Both the position numbers and the translations under genes were made by a program. The notes under the pieces were generated by a model. The model was not told the origin of the DNA, searched no databases, and saw only the letters and a list, made by a program, of their open reading frames with translations. A stretch of 64,000 nucleotides of DNA from contig NC_089443.1 in assembly GCF_026210795.1 (NCBI RefSeq), positions 496,001-560,000 of the forward strand. Direction: 5' to 3'. This stretch comes from Rhizophagus irregularis (lineage: Eukaryota > Glomeromycota > Glomeromycetes > Glomerales > Glomeraceae). Of the stretch, positions 48,548 through 61,018 are shown in pieces. Positions within the stretch are counted from its first letter, which is position 1. The number at the start of each line of letters is the position of its first letter.

Positions 48548-49002
48548 TTCATACTACCATTATTTCAACACAAAATTCTACAGACTACAGTAATTTACCG
48601 GATTTTTTTTTTTAATGCTTGATGGCCAAATATTATAGTTTTTAAATATCAAAAATAAATATTTAAATAGTTTTAAAATATAAAAAAAAATTCTAAATGT
48701 AAAGCATAACAACTTTTTATAATTATATTACATATTAATTATACAGGGAGTTTCTTTGAATAAATAATTCTCTTAATGAAACGTTATTTAAATAACTTTT
48801 GGAATTTCAATATAAAATATATCTTTAATTATATTTTTAAAAGCTATAATTGGTTAGTTTTTAAATAAAAAAAAATTGATTACAATATATTAAATTTTGG
48901 CAAACTTTTATATATATTAAAAAATGCTAATTTTACTATAAATTACTAAGTAATTTTAAAAAATCCGGTAAATTACTGTAGGCCTCTGTAGTTAATTTAA
49001 TT
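48548..49002. other. Spacer between the transposon and MITE copy B
   Basis: AT-rich; TCCGGTAAATTACTGTAG at ~48964 is a near-mirror of CTACAGTAATTTACCGGA at ~48586, so this 390-bp interval is itself bounded by inverted repeats. Confidence 0.45.
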
Positions 49003-49300
49003 AATCCCCTGTCGCACTAAGTGTCACCTTCATACTAATTTTTAAAAATTGCGAGTGATTAGCTGAGCTTATAAATAACCGTGAGTCTTCGTTTACTTAT
49101 TTCCCGGCCTCATATTGATAGCCGGGACATTACTAATTTTGGTTTAAAATAGTTAAGTTTAAAATAGTTAATATTTAATAAGTGACACGCTCCAGGGGAT
49201 TGCCCATTTTATTTCATGGGAGGGGAAACATTAGGGTTTTTCCCGAAGGGAAAATAATCCTATTATTCCCAACTCCTCATGAAATAAATAATACTAATTC
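49003..49300. mobile_element. Dispersed MITE family, copy B
   Basis: Same family as 26136-26370, with the same ends (TAATCCCCTGTCGCACTAAG; ACACGCTCCAGGGGAT). It carries the ~55-bp segment missing in copy A, which itself forms an inverted pair (TTATTTCATGGGAGGGG / CCAACTCCTCATGAAATAA). A small plus-strand reading frame over this copy is spurious. Confidence 0.75.
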
Positions 49301-50422
49301 ACAAAAATTGATATCCAAAACCTTCATTGAAGTGCAGGAAAAAAATACTACCTATGATTGGAAAATTTTAAAGTCTGTGCAAGTGATGATTATTTGACTT
49401 AGGCCAAAAGATCAATGAAACTCGGATGACAAAATCCGGACAGAATTTGAACTAGGTTAAATTTCAAACATAAATGAATATCCAGAAAATGTTCCAAAGC
49501 GTCCGGATACTCAGTTTTGTCACGAATTATATTCCAGACAATTTTAAAGCATCTTCTGGACACGTTTTTTTCGTAGGAATTAAAACATTTTGGTGGTAAA
49601 AAATAATTAAAATGGTAAGATAGGATTTTAAAAAGGAGATTCAAAAAAAGAAAATTTTGTTATCATGTCTTCGATAATCTCATCCTCCGCTTTATAATGA
49701 TACTTATACGATATACTGTATTGACCAATACATTGAAAAATAGGTTATTATGTCTCACTCATACAATATTTAAAATATTTATTATTTATCACTAAAGAGA
49801 TTTTATCTTAAACTAAACATTGAAATATTAAAATTAATCTCAATCACAAATTATAACGTAAGGGAAATTATAAAAACATCATTGTTATAAGAAATATTAA
49901 TAGAGGAGTTATTTTTTATTATTAGTGATTGCAATATTGTTACTCAAGAACTAAATGGTGTTCGAGTTTCCAAACTATTATTAAGAATATCAATTGCACG
50001 TTATACAGGTAGTCGCGCATTAATTATTTTAGAAAAAAAAATTTCTTAAAATCGATTGAATAGTTAAAATAAAGTATAAAAGGTCGTTCAATTTCTAAGA
50101 TCGTCAAAAACTTGAGATAGGATTAAAGTTTATAAAACATTTTTACATGAAAAAAAAATATGAACTGGTAAAGCATTTTTCGAGAATATTAGTTTTCATT
50201 CGTTATTTACTAGTACAAGTTCTTGTCATGTTGTGTAAGGTAATACACGTACGGATATACGGTTGCAATAAAACGTGAACTTTCCGGATTGGTCGATTGG
50301 CTGTATTTCAATAATGCATTTTTGCACTTCATTGTAAGTTTATGCTCATTAGCCATTCTTTGCCAAATTACCCTAGTAAATACATATCATAAACCTAAAT
50401 AGCTCGTTTTCTAGAAGACGAT
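49301..50422. other. Spacer upstream of the second kinase gene
   Basis: No supported gene. TCCGGAC-type words at 49430-49570 suggest an old fold-back element similar to that at 37.5 kb. Confidence 0.4.
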
Positions 50423-51822
50423 ATGGAAAATATGAAAGATGGTATAGAAAATATAAAAATTACAAAAAATGATACAAGTGAAAGATGCCCAGAATGTGGT
50501 CAAGAATTTATCAATAAAATTTTATCTTATTGTAAGCCATGTTATTCGGCACATTTCCGTAATAACTTTACTTACTGGACCAGTGGTAATTTAAATATTG
50601 ATGAACTAATTCAAAATTCACAACTCAACGCGAATGATAAATATGAATTAATTGAATGGATTGAATATTCAAATTTTAAAGATGTTGAATTTGTTGCTAA
50701 TGGTGGGTTTGGGAGTGTTTATAAAGCCATCTGGCAAGATGGTCCAATTGAAGAACCCTTTTGGAATATCAAAAAATCTGAATGGAATCGTAATAGCTTC
50801 AAGGAAGTGGCAATAAAAAAATTCCGAAATGCAACAAGTGTTAGCTTGGAGTTTTTAAAGGAGGTAAAAGATCTAATTACTCTTTGTTATTAAAAAGAAT
50901 ACTCACATAATCTAATATTTTATTGCAGGTTAGGAGTAACTTAATGTTAAATTACTCAACACATTGTAATGGAATTTATGGAGTGACTTGTGATCCTCAA
51001 AACGGAGAATATGCAATTGTCGCTAAATTCCAAAATGATGGCAATCTGAGGGAAATGATTAAAAAAAACTACAGTATCCTGAATTGGAGAGTGATTATTA
51101 AAATCCTTCATAATATCAGCAATGGATTATATATTGTTCATAATAAAAATTATCTCCACAGAGATCTCCACAGTGGTAATATTTTAAATAAATTGAAAAA
51201 TGATCCTAATCTTAGTATCTCAGTGATTTCGGATTTTGGTTTATGTTGTCCCGCAAATCAAAGTTCTGAAGATAAGCCATTATATGGTGTCTTACCGTTT
51301 GTTGCTCCAGAAGTTTTACGTGGTGGGGAGTTTACCAATGCAGCAGACATTTATGGGTTTGGGATGCTAATGTCAGAAATAATCAATGGCAACGCACCTT
51401 TTGTTGATAGAGATTATGACTTGCACTTAGCACTAGATATTTGTGGAGGAGAGCGTCCATTAATTCCAGAATATACACCTGAGCCATATGCAGCCTTGAT
51501 GAAATGTTGCTGGGATCCTATTCCTACCAATCGTCCATCAGCTAATGAATTGCTTGTGCAAACTGGAAACTGGGAAAAAATTATATGTAAATTCGAGTTC
51601 AGAGATAGTCAATTGACAGAAGAATTTAGCCAGGAACGGGAGGACATATGGAAAGCACGATTAGCAGAATTGGCTATAAATCCACATCCTTTGAAAATAT
51701 CACAAAACATGCTTACTAGTAAACGACTTTATTATTCTAAACAGCTCACACAATTACTTGAAACCAAGGATGTTGAAATGAAAACAAATGGTAATAGTAC
51801 ATTATATGCTTTATATCTTTGA
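50423..51822 (+). CDS. Zinc-knuckle Tyr-kinase-like protein kinase
   Basis: Exons 50423-50863 and 50929-51822, joined by GTAAAA...TTGCAG in phase 0, give 444 residues. An N-terminal CPECGQEF...CKPCYSAHF zinc knuckle is followed by the kinase domain. All key motifs are present: GGFGSV glycine loop, VAIKKF lysine, HRDLHSGN, DFG and APEVL, and a subdomain XI CCWDPIPTNRPSA. So it should be an active kinase. The C-terminal ~90 residues, with WKARLAELAINPHPLKISQNM then TSKRLYYSKQL, are the family's typical tail. It has the same intron position as the kinase at 34749, so the two are paralogues. Substrate unknown. Confidence 0.9.
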
Positions 51823-53411
51823 TTGATAAAATCTGTAATCTAACATATTATACTACTAATAGTATATCACACTCGGCAATTCGATATGTCTCTATAGAAG
51901 GATTAGGTAATGATGTGTGGTTTACACTTTTGGTATAATTTATTTGAGCTTTAAACTTTTATGATTGTGATTTCAGTTTACAATTATACTATTAGAGTAT
52001 TTTAAATAAACAAATCCTGTAAACTTTAATTTAATAAACAAAGTTAAATATAAAACTAGATTTGAAATTAATTAAATCACTTGTAGTATAAGATAGTGGA
52101 TATGATGCTATATCTATCAATAAACACTTTGTATAGTTTCGTAAAACAATATTTTATTATCTAAAAATTTGCGATTTATAATGTGTTATTGTTAAATACT
52201 ATTACATTTTTCATAATTTGACTTCGAGAAAATTTCATGTCGGGATTACATTTCCAACATACTTTTCTATTACATAATATGACATACTGTATATATATTT
52301 CTTTACAAAACTAATAAGGTATATAATATTCAGATAATCAGATTTATTAATCTATTCAATAAAACACAAACTTTTAAAATAACAAGTTAACAGCGTATTT
52401 ATAATTAAAATTTCAGCATACAAATATTTGGTGAAAAGATTTTTATATATTTAATGATCAATAAAAAATATAAATTTCGCTCCGGACCGTAACAGTTTCC
52501 GTTTCCTAGTGTAAGTTTCGTTTATTAAATTTGATAAAATTTCAAGAAATTGACAAAACTAATTCTAAGAAAATTCTAAATAATAAGTTTAATGAAATAA
52601 GATAACCAATTAAAAGAATAGCTTTCTATTTCTAATTTCCCAAAGAGAAACCAACCAAAATAATAATTTTAAAAGAATATTTCATATAAATTATCGTATG
52701 TTCTTACTGCCCACTATGTAGATCATTTTCAAGGGTCTGCGCCCGTGATAAATCACGTTGTCACCGCAGCCTTAACTGTATTAATAACAAAGATAATAAT
52801 GCTTGGTTTAATATAGTAATTAGAAATGTAAATCCCTAATAATTTCTATGTTGAATTGTTGATGTCCTTTCTTAAAATACGAAATTGCTCCTATTTATAA
52901 TTTCTGTCGATCATTGATTTTTCTTCAAAAAAAAAAAATTTCTAAGTTCAAAATAAATTTCAATTTCTCCTTTTTGAAATTTTCCAATTTTAACTCCGAC
53001 GCATTTTGATCTTAATAACCTTTTTCTTGAAATAATTAAATATCGTTTTCTACTTTTCATAAATATTAACTTCCAAAATCCTCAATTTTTGATTCTTCAA
53101 TCCTTTCTTATTAAAGTAATATCCCGCACTTAATTCCTAATTTCCTATTCCCAAATCTAAAAATAAAACACAACACTAGGTAAGTCACGGCATTTCAGTG
53201 TTCTACTATTTACGTCATCAATTACCCGATCCCCTAAAATACTTAACCAATGAAAAATTAATAATAACCAATAAAAGTCAACGAATAGTTGAACGTCATT
53301 ACGGACGCAATACATTTAAAACACCAAATTTTTATACACTTTTAAAAACTAAATAATACTGCGCCCTCAAAATTAATAATTTCACTAGGTAATTTCGGCC
53401 TCTACAATACC
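51823..53411. other. Spacer, no supported gene
   Basis: AT-rich DNA downstream of the kinase gene; no coding frame or repeat was recognised. Confidence 0.4.
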
Positions 53412-53521
53412 AATTCGGCATTACACCGGCGTAATACTGGTGTAATGCTATTTTCATATGAATCTTTGAACAAAAATTTGGTGTAATATATTTCACTATT
53501 ACGCCACCTTTATGCCGAATT
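53412..53521. repeat. Inverted-repeat element (110 bp)
   Basis: AATTCGGCATTACACCGGCG (then TAAT) at 53412 is mirrored, with five differences, by ATTACGCCACC...ATGCCGAATT ending at 53521. GGTGTAAT words repeat inside. It looks like a short MITE; no clear target duplication. Confidence 0.55.
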
Positions 53522-54488
53522 ATCTGAAATAATTACACCCACATGTATAGATCAATTTTATATAAAACTATTTCTGTTTAGTTTAAAAAAACTATATCTC
53601 TTCTTATTTCCTTCATTGTAAAAATTTTGTTTACCATTCACTTTCATTATTTTACCGAATATGATCTTGTACGTAACCACGTATTTCTTTTCTATCTCTA
53701 AGAATTAGTAGTCCTGTTCTTTTTCTTTATTTGAGTTCCTTGTTTGCTTGCCATTTATATTTACTTCTAATTTCTGATAACTTCATAGTACTCAGAAACC
53801 ATCTTAAATAATAACACTTGTTCTTGAAAAGTATCGCCATTACTCATTTATCACCTTTTTTAATAATACATTCTTCTAAGTCGTGAAAGAATGTATCTCC
53901 ACTCTTATTGTTTGATATTGTTTTTAATTCGTAAACGCTTAACGTATCCTAATGTTTCAAAGCTTCAATAACATCATTCAACGTAAAAATAATATGTCAC
54001 GTGATTCTTTGCTGTACAGCTTTGGAATATTGGTAATCTTTTTATCCGATTTCCCGATTTCAAAGTTGATCCTTGTAACACATTACTTAGAAGAGAATAG
54101 ATCATTTCCAAATTTATTCACTTTTTCGCCCAACTGGATGTTGTTATATGTTGTTAAACATAGTATATGCAAACAATTTCGTAATAGCATGATTGATTTA
54201 GAAAATTCAAATCATGAAAAAAAAACGCCATATGTATTATGTTCGTTAAAAAAAAAAATGCAGTAAATTTATAACATATCATGATATGATTTTACATATA
54301 AAAATTCTATAATATGTATGATTTATTGTGATTAAATAATTCTATTTCTAAATGAAAAAAAGTGATTACATTAATGAAAAAAAGGAAGGGCTTGATTGTG
54401 CTATACAAATGAATGCGTTTCAGGTATCTGACGAACATATATGATTTCAATTATACAAGTGGAGTATTGTTATATTATTATATTATTA
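53522..54488. other. Spacer between element and ABC-transporter 3' end
   Basis: A 104-codon plus-strand frame (53952-54266) has no recognisable similarity and A-rich codons at its end; it is not called as a gene. Confidence 0.4.
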
Positions 54489-57292
54489 TTATTCTTTGCT
54501 TCTCCTACTATTTCTACGTAATGAATAATAAGCAAGAACACGTGCTACAATACAGAAACCTAATAATATTATTAGGTTAACGTACCAAGGTAAATCATTT
54601 AATCCTTCACTATCTATTATAGAAATACCGGAAATACTTGTCAATGGAGCATCATCTCCTGTATCACAGATACTTAATTCTCCAGCAGGTAATTCTCCTG
54701 GTCTAGCACATCTAAATTGAGCTTTCGGTGAATCAAATTGAATTTGTAAAAGCAAAGAATACGAGTATTTTACGAATGACTATTAATAAAGATAGAGAAT
54801 TGTTAATATTATTATTGGTTTGAAAAAAAAAATTCTATGATCAATAAGATTTATCGCGACTACTTACAAGATATTTTAACCAAGTTAAGCCAAATGGTAA
54901 ATGTTTTATATAAAATCCACCTAATAACATAGATGCAAGTATAAATACCAAACTAACAGCTATATTCGATAAGAAAAAAAATTTTGTTAATTAGACATAT
55001 ATTACAAAATTATAAGATTAAAATATTTAAAATAATAAATAATACTTACATATACTTTTATGTACGTTCAATACAGTGGCACCAAATAAATAACCGAAAC
55101 TTTGAGAAGTTAAGGTAGTAAGTAAAATTACTATTAAATAGGCTACAAATCTACCAAAATCTGGTAATAAATTTGTTGCCCAATATACTGGGATAGTATA
55201 TAATGTAGGATTAAATATGATTAAAGGTAATTCGGCGATTTGTTTGGATAAGTAATATGATAGTAAACGATAAGATCGTGATTGACGTTCTTTCGATAAC
55301 ATGACTAAATCCAACGGGAAAGATGATACGGAACCAATCATTGCGTTGAACGCCCAAAATACACCACAGAAGAAAATCTATAATAAAAAATCAAAAGAAA
55401 TTTAGAATAAATGAAGTTAAAAAAATTTGTTAATAAAAAAAAAAAGAATTTTATATTATCTATACTCACATTTCCGACACGATCATTTATGTTAACTTCA
55501 GAGAAAGGAATTTGAAGCCAAACTAAGAGACAAACTATAGTCAAAGCAATAGTTTGAAATATATTAACTTTTGATAACATAATTTTTCTACTCTGTTTAA
55601 AGGTTCTTTCGGTAAGAATCGAGACTTGTTGTAAAAATGTAGCTTCCCAACGGCGTTCACTTGTAACTGGTGCATCTAATATGGTATTACTTAATTGATT
55701 ATCAGTACGCGTTCTACGAGAATGCTTTTCGACTACTTGTTTTCCAGTTGGATCATCGCGAACGTCATGTGCATATGCATTTATTAAATTTTGTTTGATT
55801 GTATTATCGTTCAAAAGTTCCACTATAATGAAAGGAAAAACGTTATAACGTTATATTTATTTAAATTTAAAAATATAATTAATTATAATAAAAAAAAAAT
55901 AATACATACGTATATAATCAGCAGGATTGAAATTAGGGTGACATTTATATCCTTGATCAGCAAGGTAATCTACGACACCAGCTCTTTCACCAAAATAGAC
56001 CATATGTCCATCAGCCATTAACATTAATTTATCGAAAGATTCAAATACTTGAGATGAAGGTTGGTGAATAACCATAATAATGGTTTTCCTTTGCTTAACA
56101 GCGAATTCTTTGAGAATTTTTGTAAGCTCAAGAGCCAATGAAGAATCTGATAATGAAATTAGAGTAAGAAATTAATAAAAAAAAAAATGAAGCGAATATT
56201 TCGAATATTTCAAAATTATCATTTGATTACTTACCCAAACCAGATGTTGGTTCGTCTAGTAAAATGACACTTGGATCTGTTAACAGTTCAGATGCAATAT
56301 TGGCTCGTTTTCTTTCTCCTCCCGATACACCGCGAATTCTTTGGTCTCCTATTATCGTATCGGCACATTTCGTCAAATTTAATAATGCCATAGTATTTTC
56401 GACTTGTTTTAATTTTTCACGTCGTGACAATTCACGTGGAAGACGTAATCGAGCCTATTAAATTCATGAAATTAAAAAATATAAAAAGTAAGGAATGATG
56501 ACGCAGCATTTCAGTTTTGCGCAGTAAAAGTTTTGGTGACGTTACTTACAGTGTAACTGAGGGTTTCTTTTACGGTTAAATGAGGGAAAAAGATATCATC
56601 TTGAGTACAATAAGCAATAAATCTCTTTGATTTTTTTGTCATTTTATGACCATTTAGAGCTATGGTTCCTTGAACTCCTTTACTTCCAACGCGATCGCCA
56701 AGAAGATTTAACAAAGTGGTTTTACCGCAACCAGAAGGTCCCATAATCGCAAGAACCTCACCTTTTAAATTTATTTTTAAATTGAAATGATTAATTACAT
56801 AAGATTATTTTTTTTAAAAAAAATATATATATACAAAATTCATAAATTAATTACCTGGATTAGCACAACCATGAATATTTTCTATTATATTTCGTACATG
56901 TTTACCGGATTCTAATTTAGAATCGGTTTTATTCCACCAGGATGATTTATGTTCTTCGGATATAGAATAATTTACTCCATGCCATTCTACGTAAACAGGA
57001 TTTTTCGCGGATGTTGATCCTTTTTCAGTACTCTGTATTAATTCTGCTCGTTTTGCTGATCTTTCTAATTGAACTGAGAGATCATTAATATCATCACTTC
57101 CTTCGAATTTTGTCTAAAAAAAAGGAAAAAATTATTTAATTTAATGAATTGATTATTTTTTTTTTTCAAAAGAAAAAAAAAAAAACAAATAATGAATACC
57201 GATGTTTTTTCATTTATGGCCGTCGATATAGAACTTGAGATAGAATTAACTTCAGTAGCAGTAGCAATTTGATCGTTTTCAATTTGTTCCAT
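54489..57292 (-). CDS. ABCG (White-Brown) half-transporter
   Basis: Nine exons (57292-57200, 57113-56855, 56761-56550, 56454-56235, 56146-55910, 55822-55470, 55377-55050, 54959-54868, 54779-54489) join with matching phases to 694 residues. The N-terminal ATPase has Walker [10 protein letters not shown], an ABC signature VSGGERKR, Walker [13 protein letters not shown] (the D comes from an exon join) and H-loop VIHQPSS. The C-terminal half carries about six membrane helices ([57 protein letters not shown]), with a Cys-containing loop before the last helix. This nucleotide-binding-then-membrane order defines ABCG half-transporters, which dimerise and export lipids, sterols or drugs. Substrate unknown. 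No frame damage is seen. Confidence 0.95.
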
Positions 57293-60200
57293 TGGGAATT
57301 TTTTTTTTTTTGAACGATTATTTTTTTTTAATTTGAGGGAAATTATTATTTTTTTCTGAAAATATTATGAAATGAAAAAAAAAAAAATGAAATTGAGATG
57401 AAAAATATCCAAAGAAAATTTCGACTCCTTTTATATTTTTTTTTTCACATTTTGCTTTGTTGAAAAGACGATAAGTAACACACGGAAAAAAATTCATCAT
57501 CTTGAACCGTAGCACATTTGATTGTAAAAAAGAAAAAATATTAAGGGTTCATTCCTCTATATTTTTTTTAAAGATTTGATTTATAATTAATATAATTTTG
57601 AAGAGGAAAAATTAATTTTCCGTATAAATTTTAATTGATTTGTACAACAAATAAACAAAAAAACGAACATAGAAAAGTATATTGTCAAAATATAGAAATT
57701 CATTAATCGGATCATCTAACGTCATTACATAAGAAAAAAAAGTTCAAGCCACTCAAGCCAATCATTAAATGATTTTATCCGATTTTATCGATTTATTATA
57801 AACTGCATGTTTATATTCCGAGAAGAAAAGAAAATTCTATTTCAACAATGATACTAAATTTGAATAAAAAACAATATTTATCTGTTATATTTACATCACA
57901 CTTTCCATAAAATGATACTCATAGTATGAAAGGATTACGCCAATCCCGCAGTACATGAATCCCGGTAAATTTTTTGTGATGACGTGATCAATTTTGCCGA
58001 TACTTCATAAAAATGGTTTTTAACGAAAAAATAAAAAAATAATAACATTTCATTTTTAAACTTACAAGAAATGTGCATTTTTACCCACTCTACAATTTTA
58101 CCTAGTCAATAAGAGTAGGTTATGGATATGGATTTTGACTTTTATATGATGATTCGTAAATAATTAATTTTACAAAAATCTGTATCTAAAATATCGCTTA
58201 AGTAAATGAGAAAGAATTAAAATTTTTTCGTTAAAAATTTGCATGCCATTTTTGATAAAGATCATCAAAAAATGATCCCGTGACCGCCAAATTTGTCGGT
58301 GAATTGCGAAATACTGCGCAATTCGGATTCGGATAAAATAATTTTCAAAAATGTTCGGTTAAAATAAAGCCGAAAATGTAAAACGCTTAAAAGTAAATAT
58401 TTTTAAACTATTTTTACTAATACTAACTTGGTTAAAAAACATTTAAATGAAATAACCAAATATGAATTCTTATGCGAATGAATGGAAAAGCTACGAGAAT
58501 TTTATTATATATTATACAATAGGATTCTAAATATTCACTAGTTATTTGCGCAGTTTTGAATTTAGTATCGATTCAATGATTTCAATTACTTGTTATTTAC
58601 TACATAATATATAAAACGGTAATTTATTACGTTCTTCCGATCCGAAGTTACATTTATGCATGTGTTGTTATGTACGAATTAAATTAAATTCTCCTTTTTG
58701 CATCTGATAACAAACGTATTACGTATAACAAAAATTTTGACATGTTTTCGCATCATTTTTTTTAATCTTTTTTAATCCAAACCTTATCTATGAATTTGTA
58801 CTAAATTGATTATTAATTATTTTTTTTTTCGAATTTTTCGGTTGATTTTCATTAAATTTATCCGATTGTGCAGGTGTGTGATACGTCTGCGCCTGATCTA
58901 TTCCATATTTTCGGTTGATTATTAATATAAATATGTTTTGTTTATTTTTTTTTGTTAAATTGAATGAAGGTTTTGGTAAATTAACTAAATAAAATTATTA
59001 TAAGTGAGATTTTTAGTGATTTTTTTTTTTGTTATAACTGATAACAGTCGTTGAAAATGTCGCAATTGTCGTCGCACGTTGATTGATCATCACAAATTGA
59101 CATTTCATATTTTTATATGTTGATCATTTTATTGATAATTTCGCTAATAGACGAAACTATCATTAGAATATACTGTATTGTTTTAAATGGTTCAAGTAGT
59201 TTTAAATGATTTAAAAGTGATTTATTAATATAATTATATTGGATAAAAATTAATTTTTAAGTACTAGCAAGAAATTGGTGATTATTTTAGGCAAAACAAG
59301 TGTGCTTACTCGAAAATACATCTAATAATCTTGTTTCTTTTTGTTTTTCGTAAATTCAAAGAATAACCAAAAATCTATTTGGATAACCGACTCTATCAAG
59401 TTGTTTCTTTTGCAGAATCACGTCTAGTAACAATAAAATATTTAAAGAATTATTATTGAACTTGTATTAAAATAAAAATTTTTTTTTTTATTAAAATTGT
59501 GCTTTTGTATTTTACAGAAAATCTACCTGAATAATTACCATTATAACCTTTGAAATTCTTTTTCTCGTGTAAAATTATATATAGTATTTTTGCAATTTCT
59601 TTTCTACTTTTAAAAGGATCTCAAAAAAAAAAGCTTGTTTTAAGGACGAAACTTTTTGCGTAAAAAAAAAAATTTTGTAAAAAAAAAAGGAAAATTATTT
59701 TTAGATAGAACATAGATCGCACGGATATGCTTTTTTATTTCTTAGTGGATTTTTTTATTATAAATTTATAGTACAGATTTTTTTTTTTTTTGAGAATTTT
59801 TATAGATAACGATAATACAACTTTCCCATCCATTCAAATTTTATTAAAAATTCTGTATCGATCTCTAGGTGTATCTTATTCTTGATCTTTCAGTTATTTA
59901 ATTTTATCTTTAACTAATTGATTGCATTTTTATATTTACTTTATTATATTTCTTTTATCATCGTCTTTATTTATTTTAGAATTAAAAAAATTAAAAATTA
60001 TGGTAAGCAAATTATAATTATAAAAATTAGCCAATTAAAACTTAAATTATAAATTGCATGGATCGCTATGGGTGACTCGAACAACGCTCATATTGAACAA
60101 GATTTTTTACAATTGCATACAAAATAATATACCGTCACATTTAGATTGTTTTATATAAAAAAAAATCTCAGTGCAACGAGCGACTGTCAAATTACAAGAA

Positions 60201-61018
60201 AAAAAAAATGAAATAAAGAAAATTTCATAATTCATAATTATTACTTCTTACCAATGAAACTGTCAAGATCATATGTCTAGTTTCCTGTTGTTCGTTTGCT
60301 GCGCCTCACGGAGCCAGTCCGAATTTTGTCTTCCTATAGTTTCAAACTTCAATATCTTTTCGATATACTGTAGTTTACATGTAATTCTTCATGGTATTTT
60401 AATAAAAATTTCGTCATTTCCATATTCAATCTAGGATCTCGATGGAAAAACTTAGGAAATTTACCATATACTTTTTCTATTTTACTCTCAAACGCTCGTA
60501 CTCAAAATTTCAAAAATTTTGTTATAAAAGAATTTGTTTCGTTATAAAATATGTCGCTAACCACTTTTCGACGACTTGTTTTCTCACAAATTTTTGACCG
60601 AATGTATTAGTAAATTTTAATTTAATTATAAGCTTCTTATTTAGAAGTTTTAAAATAATTTTATTCGGAAAAAGTTAGTGATTATCGGTTATATTTTACT
60701 AATTTATTAAATAAGCGAGTTATGAAAATAATGGTGTCCGGATCACGTTGCGGCTAATTATTTTTCGGCTAGCTACACCATTACTGGGCCAAACTAAAAT
60801 TAGGAATTATGCAGTTGATCAATGCAACGTGTACAGTATAGTTATAAAATTCATTTTTTTCTTTCCAATTATGTACTCGGACATGTTGTAGCTCAAAGAC
60901 TAAGACACAAGTGCATAAATACAATAATGCCTCATTGAAAAATTTCTAAAACGTTGAAATTTTTTTTTTTTTAAAAAAAAATAATTTAATATAAAAAATA
61001 AAAATTTCAAATGATGAA
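57293..61018. other. Long gene-free spacer
   Basis: 3.7 kb of AT-rich DNA with many A and T runs. It should hold the ABCG promoter at its left end. A short inverted pair (CACGTTGC / GCAACGTG, ~60743-60822) is present. No gene or RNA was recognised. Confidence 0.5.

Noticed and set aside
49182-49397. 71-codon plus frame
   Set aside because: It overlaps MITE copy B and its flank; no protein features.
53952-54266. 104-codon plus frame MFQSFNN...
   Set aside because: No family, no splice partners, A-run ending; more likely chance than gene.
60721-60830. CACGTTGC / GCAACGTG inverted pair
   Set aside because: Only 8 bp arms with no target duplication; too weak to call a MITE.
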